NCBI GenBank assembly: GCA_047638715.1
Contig: JBLIMK010000001.1
Coordinates: 45,939-109,938, forward strand
Direction of reading: 5' to 3'
Source of the DNA: SHLQ01 sp047638715
Lineage (GTDB): Bacteria; Actinomycetota; Acidimicrobiia; Acidimicrobiales; SHLQ01
Length of the DNA stretch: 64,000 bases
In this document: positions 51,762 through 59,431 of the stretch, piece by piece
Position numbering within the stretch: position 1 is the stretch's first letter
Layout: each line of letters opens with the position of its first letter
Made by a program: the position numbers and the translations under genes
Notes under the pieces: generated by a model
Databases searched by the model: none
Told to the model about the DNA's origin: nothing
Seen by the model: only the letters and a program-made list of their open reading frames with translations

Positions 51762-52408
51762 CCATTCGCAAAGGCGAGGACTGGGGTAGCCGGCGAACGC
51801 TTTCCAAGGACGCCCCGATCGCGACGAGCGATCGCTCCCTAGCCGCGCTCTTCTCGATCGACGTCGACGACGAGACTCGCTCGACGCTCCATGGCCCACC
51901 CCTTGTCGGGTTACTCCCCACGAACCCGTCCACGGGCGCTGTCGGTGACCTTGCGAGAACCGTCAGCGCACATGGCACGAAAGAGGCTCTTCGTTCGGGC
52001 GAACGCACGTCGTTGCCCATCGACCTAGCGGTGGTCTCGATCGATGGCGTGGATGTCGTCATGGCGGCGAGCATCGTGATCCGACGCCGCTTGTGGCTCG
52101 GCGTTGTCGAAGGGGCCATGAATGCGTCGTTCCTGGGCGAGTGGAATACCACCCCCAGCGGACACCCGAACGACGGCCGACTGGATGTCGTGCGAGCCGA
52201 GTTGCCCTTCAACGCTCGCTTCAAGGCGCGGAAGAGGCTGCCAGCGGGCACACATGTGCCTCACCCAAATATCGAGATTCGTCGCTTGAAGTCGGGCTCG
52301 TTCACGCCGCACAAGGGTGCGCGGGTGTGGGTTGACGGCGTCTGTTTCGGCGGCGCGCACCGGGTGGACTTCGTCGTGCACCCCGATGCCACGACGGTCG
52401 TGATCTGA
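51758..52408 (+). CDS. Diacylglycerol-kinase-like C-terminal domain protein
   Basis: 216 residues from a GTG overlapping helY. The second half matches the accessory domain of bacterial lipid kinases: NASFLGEWNTTPSGHPNDGRLDV, RKRLPAGTHVPHPNI and VDGVCFGGAHRVDF. The N-terminal catalytic GGDGT domain of those kinases is absent, so it is unlikely to phosphorylate lipid by itself. It may be a relic or a regulatory partner of a separate catalytic chain. Confidence 0.75.
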   Translation: MTIRKGEDWGSRRTLSKDAPIATSDRSLAALFSIDVDDETRSTLHGPPLVGLLPTNPSTGAVGDLARTVSAHGTKEALRSGERTSLPIDLAVVSIDGVDVVMAASIVIRRRLWLGVVEGAMNASFLGEWNTTPSGHPNDGRLDVVRAELPFNARFKARKRLPAGTHVPHPNIEIRRLKSGSFTPHKGARVWVDGVCFGGAHRVDFVVHPDATTVVI

Positions 52409-52447
52409 AATAACGAGGGAATCCGTCAGACGAGGCGCGATCACCCA

Positions 52448-52453
52448 TATCAT
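52448..52453 (+). promoter_or_regulatory. Leaderless -10 element for the ThyX-like gene
   Basis: TATCAT ends 8 bases before the GTG at 52462. Confidence 0.4.
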
Positions 52454-52461
52454 CGGCGGCC

Positions 52462-54078
52462 GTGACCCCCTACGACGCAGAAGAGTTCTCGGCGAGTGAG
52501 GCCGACATCTTGCGTCGGTATTTTACGAACCTGGATCAACCGGTGTTTGCTCTGGTCAACCTCCCCGAGGTTGTCAAGGGAGCGTTGTTCGCTCGCTACT
52601 CGCGCTCCGCCAAGAGCTTGCGCAGGCTCTTCCTCGAAGAGTTTGTCGACGACCTCGACATCAGCGGAGACGAGAGCGTCGACGCGACCACGGGTATGCG
52701 TCGAGCCGAAGAACTCTACGACCGGGTGTTCTTCCAATACGGAGACGACAGCGTTGCCCAACTCGGTGGCGTGCATCTGGCTTGTGAGCAAGCGTCCAAC
52801 ATCTTGACCAAAGTGCTTGAGTGGGGACGCATCATGTCGTACCTCGAGCAGTCGACGCGATACATCCGCTATGACCAGCGACTCGGTGGTCGCTATCGGT
52901 TCTACCGCGACCCCGATGTTCTGAACTCGGTCCACGGCACCCGGTATGTCGGCGAACTCGACCGAATGTTCGACACCTACAGCAGCCTCATCCCCACGAT
53001 GGAGCAGTTCTACAAGAACGCTGTACCGAAGAAGACGACCGATGCCGACATCGCTTATCGCATGGCGATCCGGGCGAAGGCACTCGACTCGATCCGAGGA
53101 CTTCTTCCTGCTGCCTCCTTGTCGAACGTCGGGATCTACGGCAGCGGCCAGGCCTACGAGGCGCTTCTCCTCCGCATGCGTGCCAGCGCATTGCCCGAAG
53201 CGAACTCCTACGCCGATCTCATGCTTCGGGAGCTTCGCAAAGTCATCCCTTCATTTCTGAAACGCGTCGATCTGCCCGACAGGGGTGTGGTCGTCTCGAG
53301 TTATATGGCCGACAACACCGCAGCGCTCGCTGACCTGAGTAAGCGGCTGCTCGACGTCTCGACACCGCCAGCACAAGAGTCGATGGTGGACCTCGTCGAC
53401 TTCGATCCCGACGCCGAGGTAAAGCTGGTCACCGCCATGCTTTACCCAACGACATCGCTCAGTGAACGCGACCTCGTCGATCAGGTCCGGAAGATGACCG
53501 TCGAGGAACGCCTCGGCGTCATGAAGACCTACGAGGGCAATCGAACAAATCGGCGGCACCGCCCCGGTCGTGCCCTCGAACGCGTCGACTACCGTTTCGA
53601 TGTTCTCGGTGACTACGGCGCCTTTCGCGATCTACAGCGACATCGCATGTGCACGATCGAGTGGCAAGCACTCTCGACGCGGCATGGCTTCGTCATGCCC
53701 GAAGCGATCGAGCTCGTTCGCAAGACTTCCCAGTTTGGCGACGTCATGAATCGATCGGCATCGCTATACGAGTCCCTGGCCAATGAGTTCCCTGCTCAGG
53801 CTCCGTATGCCGTTGCGCTCGGCTATCGCATGCGTTACTCAATGCAGATGAATGCCCGCTCAGCAATGCACATTCTTGAGTTGCGGTCCGCAACCCAGGG
53901 GCATCCGACGTACCGATCGGTCGCCCAAGAGATGCACAAGCAGATCTCCGAACGCGCCGGACACAAGGCTGTGGCCGAGATGATGAAGTTCGTTGATCAC
54001 TCATCGGATGCCGACCTCGAGCGACTCAGCGCAGAGAACAAAGCCGCCGAGCGGACAGGTGTCTCGAGCTCCGAATGA
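52462..54078 (+). CDS. Two-domain ThyX-like flavin-dependent thymidylate synthase homologue
   Basis: 538 residues, about twice a normal ThyX (220-250). Two ThyX-like halves can be made out. In the first, GDDSVAQLGGVHL and YLEQSTRYIRY align with ThyX but the RHR is changed to WGR. In the second, LQRHRMCTIEWQALSTRHG keeps RHR but has two extra residues before the Ser compared with RHRx7S. The catalytic state is uncertain; it could be a pseudo-enzyme or a different flavoprotein. Whether thyA exists in this genome cannot be seen. Confidence 0.75.
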   Translation: MTPYDAEEFSASEADILRRYFTNLDQPVFALVNLPEVVKGALFARYSRSAKSLRRLFLEEFVDDLDISGDESVDATTGMRRAEELYDRVFFQYGDDSVAQLGGVHLACEQASNILTKVLEWGRIMSYLEQSTRYIRYDQRLGGRYRFYRDPDVLNSVHGTRYVGELDRMFDTYSSLIPTMEQFYKNAVPKKTTDADIAYRMAIRAKALDSIRGLLPAASLSNVGIYGSGQAYEALLLRMRASALPEANSYADLMLRELRKVIPSFLKRVDLPDRGVVVSSYMADNTAALADLSKRLLDVSTPPAQESMVDLVDFDPDAEVKLVTAMLYPTTSLSERDLVDQVRKMTVEERLGVMKTYEGNRTNRRHRPGRALERVDYRFDVLGDYGAFRDLQRHRMCTIEWQALSTRHGFVMPEAIELVRKTSQFGDVMNRSASLYESLANEFPAQAPYAVALGYRMRYSMQMNARSAMHILELRSATQGHPTYRSVAQEMHKQISERAGHKAVAEMMKFVDHSSDADLERLSAENKAAERTGVSSSE

Positions 54079-54120
54079 GAAAAGTCCGATGGAATGGTTC
54101 TCCTGCGGCTGTGATGTGCC

Positions 54121-54126
54121 TATATT
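54121..54126 (+). promoter_or_regulatory. -10 element for the DUF4193-like gene
   Basis: TATATT, with a leader of about 24 bases and GAGGA before the ATG at 54157. One of the few led promoters in the window. Confidence 0.4.
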
Positions 54127-54156
54127 CCCCACAGCTACCCCTGACATACACGAGGA

Positions 54157-54648
54157 ATGATGGCTGACGAAGAGTCAGAAGAAGAAACAATCGAAGATGA
54201 TGTCGACGACGTCGATGACATCGACGAACTGGATGCCGATGAGATCGACGCGGAGGCGCTCGACCTCGAGGACGACGAAGATCTCGCAGATGGGGACGGT
54301 GATGAAACCGCCGACGCCGACGCCAACGACGACAGCGACGATGAGGATGACGACGAAGCCGGTCCCGCTCCAGCCGCCAAAGCCGGCGAGGAGGAAGAAG
54401 AAGAGGATGACGACGAGGTCGAAGCAGATCTCGACGCGATTCTGAAAGACCGCCTCGATTCTGGCGACGACGAAGAAGACGATGACGAAGAGGACGAGGA
54501 TAATCCGACTCCGAAGAAGGTCGTCCCCGCAAATCCCGATGACGTGCCAGCAAAGAGCGATGATGAACGCACCTGCGAATCGTGCTGGCTCATCAAGCCG
54601 TTAATTCAATTCCCAGATGACGGTCCTATCTGTATCGACTGCGCATAA
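54157..54648 (+). CDS. Acidic DUF4193-like protein with C-terminal zinc site
   Basis: 163 residues. About 120 residues are almost only Asp, Glu, Ala and Gly, encoded by GAT/GAC/GAA/GAG runs. The C-terminus reads ERTCESCWLIKP and ICIDCA, matching the DUF4193 pattern of CxxC followed by CxxC. DUF4193 proteins are actinobacterial and uncharacterised; the acidic part may mimic nucleic acid or bind basic proteins. A second ATG sits one codon later. Confidence 0.7.
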   Translation: MMADEESEEETIEDDVDDVDDIDELDADEIDAEALDLEDDEDLADGDGDETADADANDDSDDEDDDEAGPAPAAKAGEEEEEEDDDEVEADLDAILKDRLDSGDDEEDDDEEDEDNPTPKKVVPANPDDVPAKSDDERTCESCWLIKPLIQFPDDGPICIDCA

Positions 54649-54699
54649 CAGAAGCCGAGCGTTACGTTCGGTGAACCCGGTCGTCGGCATCGGCCCGGG

Positions 54700-54705
54700 T
54701 ACGAT
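54700..54705 (+). promoter_or_regulatory. Leaderless -10 element
   Basis: TACGAT ends 6 bases before the ATG at 54712. Confidence 0.5.
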
Positions 54706-54711
54706 GTACCT

Positions 54712-55197
54712 ATGGCCGCAAACAACGATGCCAACCCGACCGAGCAGCTTCTCGACTTTCTCGTGTACGCGCCCGTAGGGCTCGCGCTGGAGGCGGTCGA
54801 CAATCTACCGAAATATATCGAGCGTGGGAGAAGCCAGGTCACGATCGGTCGATTCCTCGCCCGTACGGTCGCGAAGCGTGGAGGTTCCACGATCGAATCG
54901 ATCGGCGAACGCCTCGTCAATGAAGCTGGACAGGTTGTCGTTGACCTCTTCGGTATCGATCTTCGACCAGACGTCGATACCGCCGACGAGCCCACGGTTC
55001 AACCAACCCCAAGGGCTGTCGCGGTCGAAGTCGATCTGCCAATTCCGGAGTACGACAGTCAAGCAGCTGCACAAATCGTCAAACTGCTCGGGCAACTCAC
55101 CCACGAGGAACGTGCCGAGATAGAAGCCCATGAGCTCATCGGCCGAAATCGGGTCACCATTCTTCGCAAGATCGCGCAGTTGCGCGAATCTGTCTGA
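54712..55197 (+). CDS. Conserved actinobacterial protein with C-terminal helical motif
   Basis: 161 residues. The N-terminus LLDFLVYAPVGLALEAVDNLP looks amphipathic or membrane-associated. The C-terminus, PIPEYDSQAAAQIVKLLGQL and a final GRNRVTILRKIAQL, matches a small helical module that recurs in many actinobacterial hypothetical proteins. The function is unknown. The start is supported by TACGAT 6 bases upstream. Confidence 0.65.
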   Translation: MAANNDANPTEQLLDFLVYAPVGLALEAVDNLPKYIERGRSQVTIGRFLARTVAKRGGSTIESIGERLVNEAGQVVVDLFGIDLRPDVDTADEPTVQPTPRAVAVEVDLPIPEYDSQAAAQIVKLLGQLTHEERAEIEAHELIGRNRVTILRKIAQLRESV

Positions 55198-55215
55198 CAG
55201 TCCGGCTCTCCTCAC

Positions 55216-55695
55216 GTGACGCGTTCAATCGAAATCTCTGTCCGAGATGCCGCCTCCTCGGACCTGCAGCCGCTCGGTGACGCGCACCGCCTGGGCCACG
55301 CTGCGGTCGAGGGAGAGCGAGGAGGGCGCTTAGACACGCTCCTACGAGGTCGTGGCGAGCCGATCGGAGAGACTTTTCGCGACGACCTCGAGAACGACGA
55401 CATGCGAGTCCGGGTTGGCCTCGTCGACGAGGCTTTCGTCGGCTACTGCGTCTTTACCCACGAAAGACTCAGAAATGGCGATCTGCTCGCTCGAATCAAT
55501 GATTTGTGGGTTCATCCCAAAGCGCGAGGAGTCGGCGTCGGGTTTGCGTTGATGCAGGACGCGGTCGACTACGCCAAATCGCTTGGGTGCGTCGGTATTG
55601 ATGCCCGGGCGCTGCCCGGCGATAGGGCAACAAAGAACTTCTTTGAGAGCTTTGGTTTGGTGGCTCGAGCAATCGAGGTTCACCAAGCCTTCTAG
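55216..55695 (+). CDS. GNAT-family acetyltransferase
   Basis: 159 residues from a GTG. N-acetyltransferase pattern: SIEISVRDAASSDLQPL at the start, VGYCVFTHERL, INDLWVHPKARGVGVGFALM (acetyl-CoA pyrophosphate site RGVGVG) and CVGIDARALPGDRATKNFFE. The acceptor, protein or small molecule, is unknown. It ends 8 bases before the convergent RG-rich gene. Confidence 0.85.
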   Translation: MTRSIEISVRDAASSDLQPLGDAHRLGHAAVEGERGGRLDTLLRGRGEPIGETFRDDLENDDMRVRVGLVDEAFVGYCVFTHERLRNGDLLARINDLWVHPKARGVGVGFALMQDAVDYAKSLGCVGIDARALPGDRATKNFFESFGLVARAIEVHQAF

Positions 55696-55702
55696 CTCGG
55701 CT

Positions 55703-57205
55703 TTATTCCTCTTCGGAGTTCGCCGCCGCAGTGTCTGCCGACACTTCACTCGGAGCGACTACGGGCGCTTCAGCAGGAGCCGCAGCGATTTGAGGGTCAA
55801 CGGCTGCTACTGGAGCCACTGGAGCCACTGTCACCGGTGGAGCCGTTTCGGCTGCTGGTGCGTCCGGAGCAGCTGTTGCCACTAGGTTCGGAGGCGCAGG
55901 GATCTTGGCGGGAGTGGCGGGAGCCGGAGGAGCGAACAACTTCGCAATGTGCGGGACACGCTTGCCCAGCTTCTTCACGGTTGCTTTGAGCTCTGGTGAC
56001 ACCTTGGAAGGAAGTGCCTGAGGCGTCACCTGCTGGCGGACTGGGGAGTACGCAACGGCGTCGAGCACCGTTCCCCAACGCTCGGGCATCGTGTCGGCGG
56101 TCATCGATGCGCTGGCAGCCTCGGCGAGGCGTCCGGCGAGTTCGACAGGAAGCGGCGATCCAGCTTTAGGTGGACGCGAGGACTGTCGCAACGCGCGAAC
56201 CGTTCGGCCTTCCTTGACGAGTGTGTTGAGTTCACTCAGCCACTTGCCATGTTCAGCATCGACCCGAGCGGTCAGGCCATCCTTCAACTGTTGAGCGAGA
56301 GCGCGAGTCTCGTCGTCCTTCGCACCGTTCTCAGCTGCGACGACCACCTTGCGAATATCTCGGAGATCGACATCGCCAATGCCAGCGAGTGCAGCTTCGG
56401 CGTTGTCGTGCCACTCCGCGGACCGCAGGCGTGGCAGCAGGTTCTCACCCACTGCTTCGAGCATCTTTGGCGGGATTTCGGGCTGACCAGATTTGGCCGC
56501 GACAGCGTTCTGTTTCTCGATGAGCGAGCGAATCCCCGGTACGCCATCTCGCAACACGATCCGAGCGAGCGGGCGCTGGATCTCTGGGAGTTCGTTCAGC
56601 ACAGCGTCGCGGTGTGTGCGGCGCGGCCGGAGCCGCTTCGCTTTCGGGCGCTCTGGCGCGGGTGTCCGTTCGCGGCGCGGACGTCCTTCATTGCGACCGC
56701 CGGTGCCACCGCGTCCTCGACCGTCGTTGCGACCGCGACCTTCGCTGCGTCCGTCAGAGCCGCCGGGACGACCCTTGCCGCCACCACGTGGGCCATCGGG
56801 TTTCTGTCCACGATCGTTCTTATCTCCGTCGTTTCGTCCACGACCTCGACCTCGATCTCCGTCACGACTTCGACCCCGACCACCGCGATCCCCGCGGTCG
56901 CCGCGATCTCCGCGACCTCCTTTACCAACCAGTTGGGTGGTGACTGAGGACTCGTCCTTGCCAGAACCACGGATTTCCAGCATTTGCGGTTCAACCCGCT
57001 TTGACTTGGGAGGGAGCACCGAAGTGATAAAGACGCCATCCACTGCGAAATCGGCGTCGACCTTTATGACGTCACCGACGGCCGCGCCCTCGAAGAGCAA
57101 CGCTCCGTCAAGTTCGCCTTTGGGCTGCTTCGCACCGGTTTGTCGCCAGGTGTAAGAACCGTCGTCACGTTTGCTGGTTAATTCGACTTCGAGGCGTCTC
57201 GACAT
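55703..57205 (-). CDS. RG-rich RNA-binding-like protein
   Basis: 500 residues. The first 70 residues look like a small beta domain (RLEVELTSKRDDGSYTWRQTG). About residues 90-190 are Arg/Gly/Asp-rich repeats (GRGDRGDRGDRGGRG style), as in RGG RNA-binding regions. A helical domain follows, and the last 100 residues are Pro/Ala/Val-rich. No catalytic motif seen. RGG tracts bind RNA and can drive phase separation. Minus-strand TAGATT (57214-57219) is 8 bases before the ATG. Confidence 0.6.
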   Translation of the reverse strand: MSRRLEVELTSKRDDGSYTWRQTGAKQPKGELDGALLFEGAAVGDVIKVDADFAVDGVFITSVLPPKSKRVEPQMLEIRGSGKDESSVTTQLVGKGGRGDRGDRGDRGGRGRSRDGDRGRGRGRNDGDKNDRGQKPDGPRGGGKGRPGGSDGRSEGRGRNDGRGRGGTGGRNEGRPRRERTPAPERPKAKRLRPRRTHRDAVLNELPEIQRPLARIVLRDGVPGIRSLIEKQNAVAAKSGQPEIPPKMLEAVGENLLPRLRSAEWHDNAEAALAGIGDVDLRDIRKVVVAAENGAKDDETRALAQQLKDGLTARVDAEHGKWLSELNTLVKEGRTVRALRQSSRPPKAGSPLPVELAGRLAEAASASMTADTMPERWGTVLDAVAYSPVRQQVTPQALPSKVSPELKATVKKLGKRVPHIAKLFAPPAPATPAKIPAPPNLVATAAPDAPAAETAPPVTVAPVAPVAAVDPQIAAAPAEAPVVAPSEVSADTAAANSEEE

Positions 57206-57213
57206 AGCCCTCT

Positions 57214-57219
57214 AATCTA
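57214..57219 (-). promoter_or_regulatory. Possible leaderless -10 element for the RG-rich gene
   Basis: Minus-strand TAGATT ends 8 bases before the ATG at 57205; AGAGG in between could also serve as ribosome site. Confidence 0.35.
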
Positions 57220-57615
57220 GCGCTTGCACGACCAAGTGGCCGAATTTGAGACCGGACTTATGCGAATCGGTGGACAAAGCTGTGACTAACCTCACTGGAG
57301 CTGGGGATATCTGCCCAATGCTGTCGACAACCCTGGGGATTTGCGAAATCGGGTTGACGCCGTCGAATCGGCGAGGCATGGTACTTCCAGCCACGAGGGC
57401 ACGCCCTCCGGAACAGAACCAAAGGGCCACCGATCGGGACGCAGGCAACTGCCGAACAGGACGAGGCCTCGAAGATCTGGGAAGGGGAAAACGGATCCTT
57501 GTGGCGAGGTACACGGTTCGCCGCTTCAGTCAGATCAGCAGCCCTCGGGTGAACGATCGGTCGGGAGCAGCACTCGGTAGAGGCTTCGGCCAACATCGGG
57601 AGCCCGCAAAAGCGA

Positions 57616-57649
57616 ACTGCCCCGTCAGACCTAGGTCCAACGGGGCAGT
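57616..57649. other. Strong nested hairpin
   Basis: ACTGCCCCGT (57616-57625) pairs perfectly with ACGGGGCAGT (57640-57649). Inside the loop GACCTAGGTC (57628-57637) is itself a palindrome. No T-run follows, so it is not a classical terminator. Confidence 0.6.
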
Positions 57650-57713
57650 GAATTACATCGAACGAGACGGTACTGCCGACGAGGACGATGAGGGTGGACC
57701 CTGAACCGATCGT

Positions 57714-57766
57714 GAAGCCCTTGGGCTCAAAGCTTCGGCCGAGAGTGCAGGGGCTTCCACCTTTTT
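57714..57766 (+). terminator. Candidate intrinsic terminator
   Basis: GAAGCCC (57714-57720) pairs with GGGCTTC (57751-57757), followed by CTTTTT at 57761-57766. The loop is long and contains AGCCCTTGGGCT as a smaller stem, so strength is uncertain. Confidence 0.4.
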
Positions 57767-57778
57767 CCGACGCTGTTC

Positions 57779-57784
57779 TAAGCT
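57779..57784 (+). promoter_or_regulatory. Leaderless -10 element for the S4 gene
   Basis: TAAGCT ends 6 bases before the ATG at 57791. Confidence 0.5.
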
Positions 57785-57790
57785 GCGGCT

Positions 57791-58159
57791 ATGGGATCTG
57801 GTGTGCGTGTGGACGTCTGGATGTGGTCGGTCCGACTCTTTCGGACCCGGTCAGCAGCAAACGCGGCGTGCGCCTCCGGGAGCGTTCGCATCAACGACGT
57901 GATCGTCAAACCAAGTCGAGCCGTCTCTCCTGGCGACCGCATCACGGCTCGCGCTGGAGGCCGCCTCCGAATTGTCGAGGTTGTCAGCACCCCAAGCAAA
58001 AGGGTTGGTGCAGCGGTCGCTGCCGAAGCCCTGATCGACCACAGCCCGCCGCCCGAACCACGGCGTGGGCCGACCGCAGCTCTGGCCACTCGAGAGCCAG
58101 GCGCTGGACGGCCAACGAAACGCGAGCGGCGAGAGCTCGACAAATTCCGCGGCCGCTAG
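57791..58159 (+). CDS. S4-domain RNA-binding protein (Hsp15/RqcP-like)
   Basis: 122 residues. An S4 domain is visible: VRVDVWMWSVRLFRTRSAANAACASGSVRINDVIVKPSRAVSPGDRI. A basic C-terminal tail (GRPTKRERRELDKFRGR) follows. Hsp15 and RqcP proteins of this size bind 50S subunits carrying stalled nascent chains and help rescue them. The exact role in actinobacteria is not established. The next gene begins 12 bases later. Confidence 0.88.
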   Translation: MGSGVRVDVWMWSVRLFRTRSAANAACASGSVRINDVIVKPSRAVSPGDRITARAGGRLRIVEVVSTPSKRVGAAVAAEALIDHSPPPEPRRGPTAALATREPGAGRPTKRERRELDKFRGR

Positions 58160-58171
58160 CAATACTGCGTC

Positions 58172-58570
58172 ATGGCAAGATTCGATCTTCACAACCCTGG
58201 CGAAGAGGTGCTGGCGTTCTTCGCCGAGTATCACCTCGCGACGCTCACGATCGTCAAAGAAGATGGCACGCCCCACGTGACGGCCGTTGGATTTACGTAC
58301 GAACCGGAATCGGCCATCGCCAGGGTGATCACGTGGGCGGACGCTTGGAAGGCTCGCCATGTCGGTGGACGGGATGTGTCGCCAGCTGCGATCTGCTCCG
58401 TCGACGGCGGGAGGTGGCTCACGCTCTCTGGCACTGCCTCGATAACCAGTGACCCAGAACGCGTCGCCGAAGGGGTGCGTCGCTACAGCGAGCGTTACCG
58501 AACGCCGGGCGAACGCGACGATCGTGTCGTCGTCGAGGTGGCCGTCGACAAGATCGTTGGCAGGGCGTAG
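58172..58570 (+). CDS. PPOX-class F420-dependent oxidoreductase
   Basis: 132 residues. A split beta-barrel of the FDOR-B type: YHLATLTIVKEDGTPHVTAVGF, then KARHVGGRDVSPAAICSVDGGRWLTLSGTA and ERYRTPGERDDRVVVEVAV, matching TIGR03618-like proteins. These use F420H2 to reduce small molecules, or only bind flavin or heme degradation products. The presence of fbiC in this window supports F420. AATACT 5 bases before the ATG could be a weak -10. Confidence 0.8.
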   Translation: MARFDLHNPGEEVLAFFAEYHLATLTIVKEDGTPHVTAVGFTYEPESAIARVITWADAWKARHVGGRDVSPAAICSVDGGRWLTLSGTASITSDPERVAEGVRRYSERYRTPGERDDRVVVEVAVDKIVGRA

Positions 58571-58573
58571 TTG

Positions 58574-59056
58574 TTATTGATGCTCACGCCAGGCTGTTTC
58601 TGGATGCCCATCGGCAGCCCAGAATTCGACGAGGTCTGGGAGGCACACCGGATACACGCTCAATTGGCTGTTGCGCATCCGATCCGGAGTCATCCAGTCG
58701 AATCCCAGTATGGCGTCAGCTTCTAATTCGGTGAGCGCGTCAGGTTCAGGGGTGAAACGATCGGGGACGCCCACTAGGTAGAAACTTTCGACCTGGCGAA
58801 TTCGACGACCGCCGAAATCGAACTCCGCCTCACGCTCGAGCACGACCGGTCCCAACTCGCCGACCGCGTAGCCCAACTCCTCGCGAACTTCACGACGCGC
58901 AGCGTCCGAGACTGTCTCATCAGCATCGACACCGCCGCCTGGGGTCCAGTAAAAGCTTCCTCTGGCGAGGTCTTGCGGATCTTGTCCGAGAACCAGCAAC
59001 GTTGAGTGGTCGGGCGCGACGAAGATGACCCGTCCGGCTCGTCGATGGTGAATCAT
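58574..59056 (-). CDS. NUDIX hydrolase
   Basis: 160 residues. The Nudix box begins at GGGVDADETVSDAARREV and continues REELGY, matching Gx5Ex7REUxEExGU. The SFYWTPGGGVDA start is typical of housekeeping Nudix enzymes, which cleave nucleoside diphosphates linked to another group. The substrate is unknown. The start is supported by minus-strand TATCCT (59064-59069), 7 bases upstream. Confidence 0.88.
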   Translation of the reverse strand: MIHHRRAGRVIFVAPDHSTLLVLGQDPQDLARGSFYWTPGGGVDADETVSDAARREVREELGYAVGELGPVVLEREAEFDFGGRRIRQVESFYLVGVPDRFTPEPDALTELEADAILGFDWMTPDRMRNSQLSVYPVCLPDLVEFWAADGHPETAWREHQ

Positions 59057-59063
59057 CGACTTG

Positions 59064-59069
59064 AGGATA
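59064..59069 (-). promoter_or_regulatory. Leaderless -10 element for the Nudix gene
   Basis: Minus-strand TATCCT ends 7 bases before the ATG at 59056. Confidence 0.45.
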
Positions 59070-59095
59070 TTGCTTCGCCACGCAGCAACGCGGCG

Positions 59096-59347
59096 TTACG
59101 CGGCCTGAGCAGCTTGCGCGGGAACCTCGACAACCTTCACTAGCTGTACACCCACGATGTCGTTGATGAACCCATTGATCGAGTCGCGATCGGACTCGGC
59201 AAGGAGCGCCACCCCGTCGTGCGGCAGCTCCTGCAATTCCTTGACCAGAACCCACCCTCGCGGATCGGCGTGGTTCTTGTTGACGACGTCGCCCGGAAGC
59301 ACGTCGCCCATTCGGACCTGCATCACTTGGACGATCGTTCTCTGCAT
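59096..59347 (-). CDS. Small conserved protein, function unknown
   Basis: 83 residues starting MQRTIVQVMQVRMGDVLPGD. It is beta-rich with conserved Pro-Gly-Asp turns (DVLPGDVVN, RGWVLVKELQELP), resembling a small SH3-like barrel found in other actinobacteria. No TANNNT lies at leaderless spacing, so the exact start (59347 or a Met 12 codons later) is less certain. No function can be assigned. Confidence 0.6.
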   Translation of the reverse strand: MQRTIVQVMQVRMGDVLPGDVVNKNHADPRGWVLVKELQELPHDGVALLAESDRDSINGFINDIVGVQLVKVVEVPAQAAQAA

Positions 59348-59419
59348 GTCTTGCTCTTCGGCCGAAACGTCACGTCAATGAAGGATCGTGCGGACGGTCA
59401 CGCGTAGATCGTTTCGCTC

Positions 59420-59425
59420 TACCCT
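59420..59425 (+). promoter_or_regulatory. Leaderless -10 element for the DDAH-like gene
   Basis: TACCCT ends 6 bases before the ATG at 59432. Confidence 0.5.
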
Positions 59426-59431
59426 TACGCC

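Larger units (their letters stand above)
57206..57790. other. 585-base gene-free region with hairpins, possible structured RNA
   Basis: No open frame here has protein-like composition or a recognisable family. The region holds a strong hairpin at 57616-57649 and a hairpin followed by a T-run at 57714-57766 on the plus strand, which together suggest a transcribed, structured RNA ending near 57766. Motifs of RNase P RNA, tmRNA and SRP RNA were looked for by eye and not found. Confidence 0.4.

Noticed and set aside
54157..54648. Acid-rich gene as random low-complexity sequence
   Set aside because: It has a clear promoter, ribosome site and a conserved C-terminal double CxxC, so it was kept as a gene.
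57269..57331. DnaA-box-like words (GGTGGACAA, TGTCGACAA), as if a replication origin
   Set aside because: Only two imperfect matches, no cluster, and no dnaA, dnaN or gyr genes nearby.
57246..57704. Open frame of 152 codons in the gene-free region
   Set aside because: Residue composition is random-looking, there is no ribosome site or leaderless -10 at its start, and it reads through the strong hairpin.
57206..57790. RNase P RNA, tmRNA or SRP RNA
   Set aside because: None of their conserved blocks could be found in the right order on either strand.
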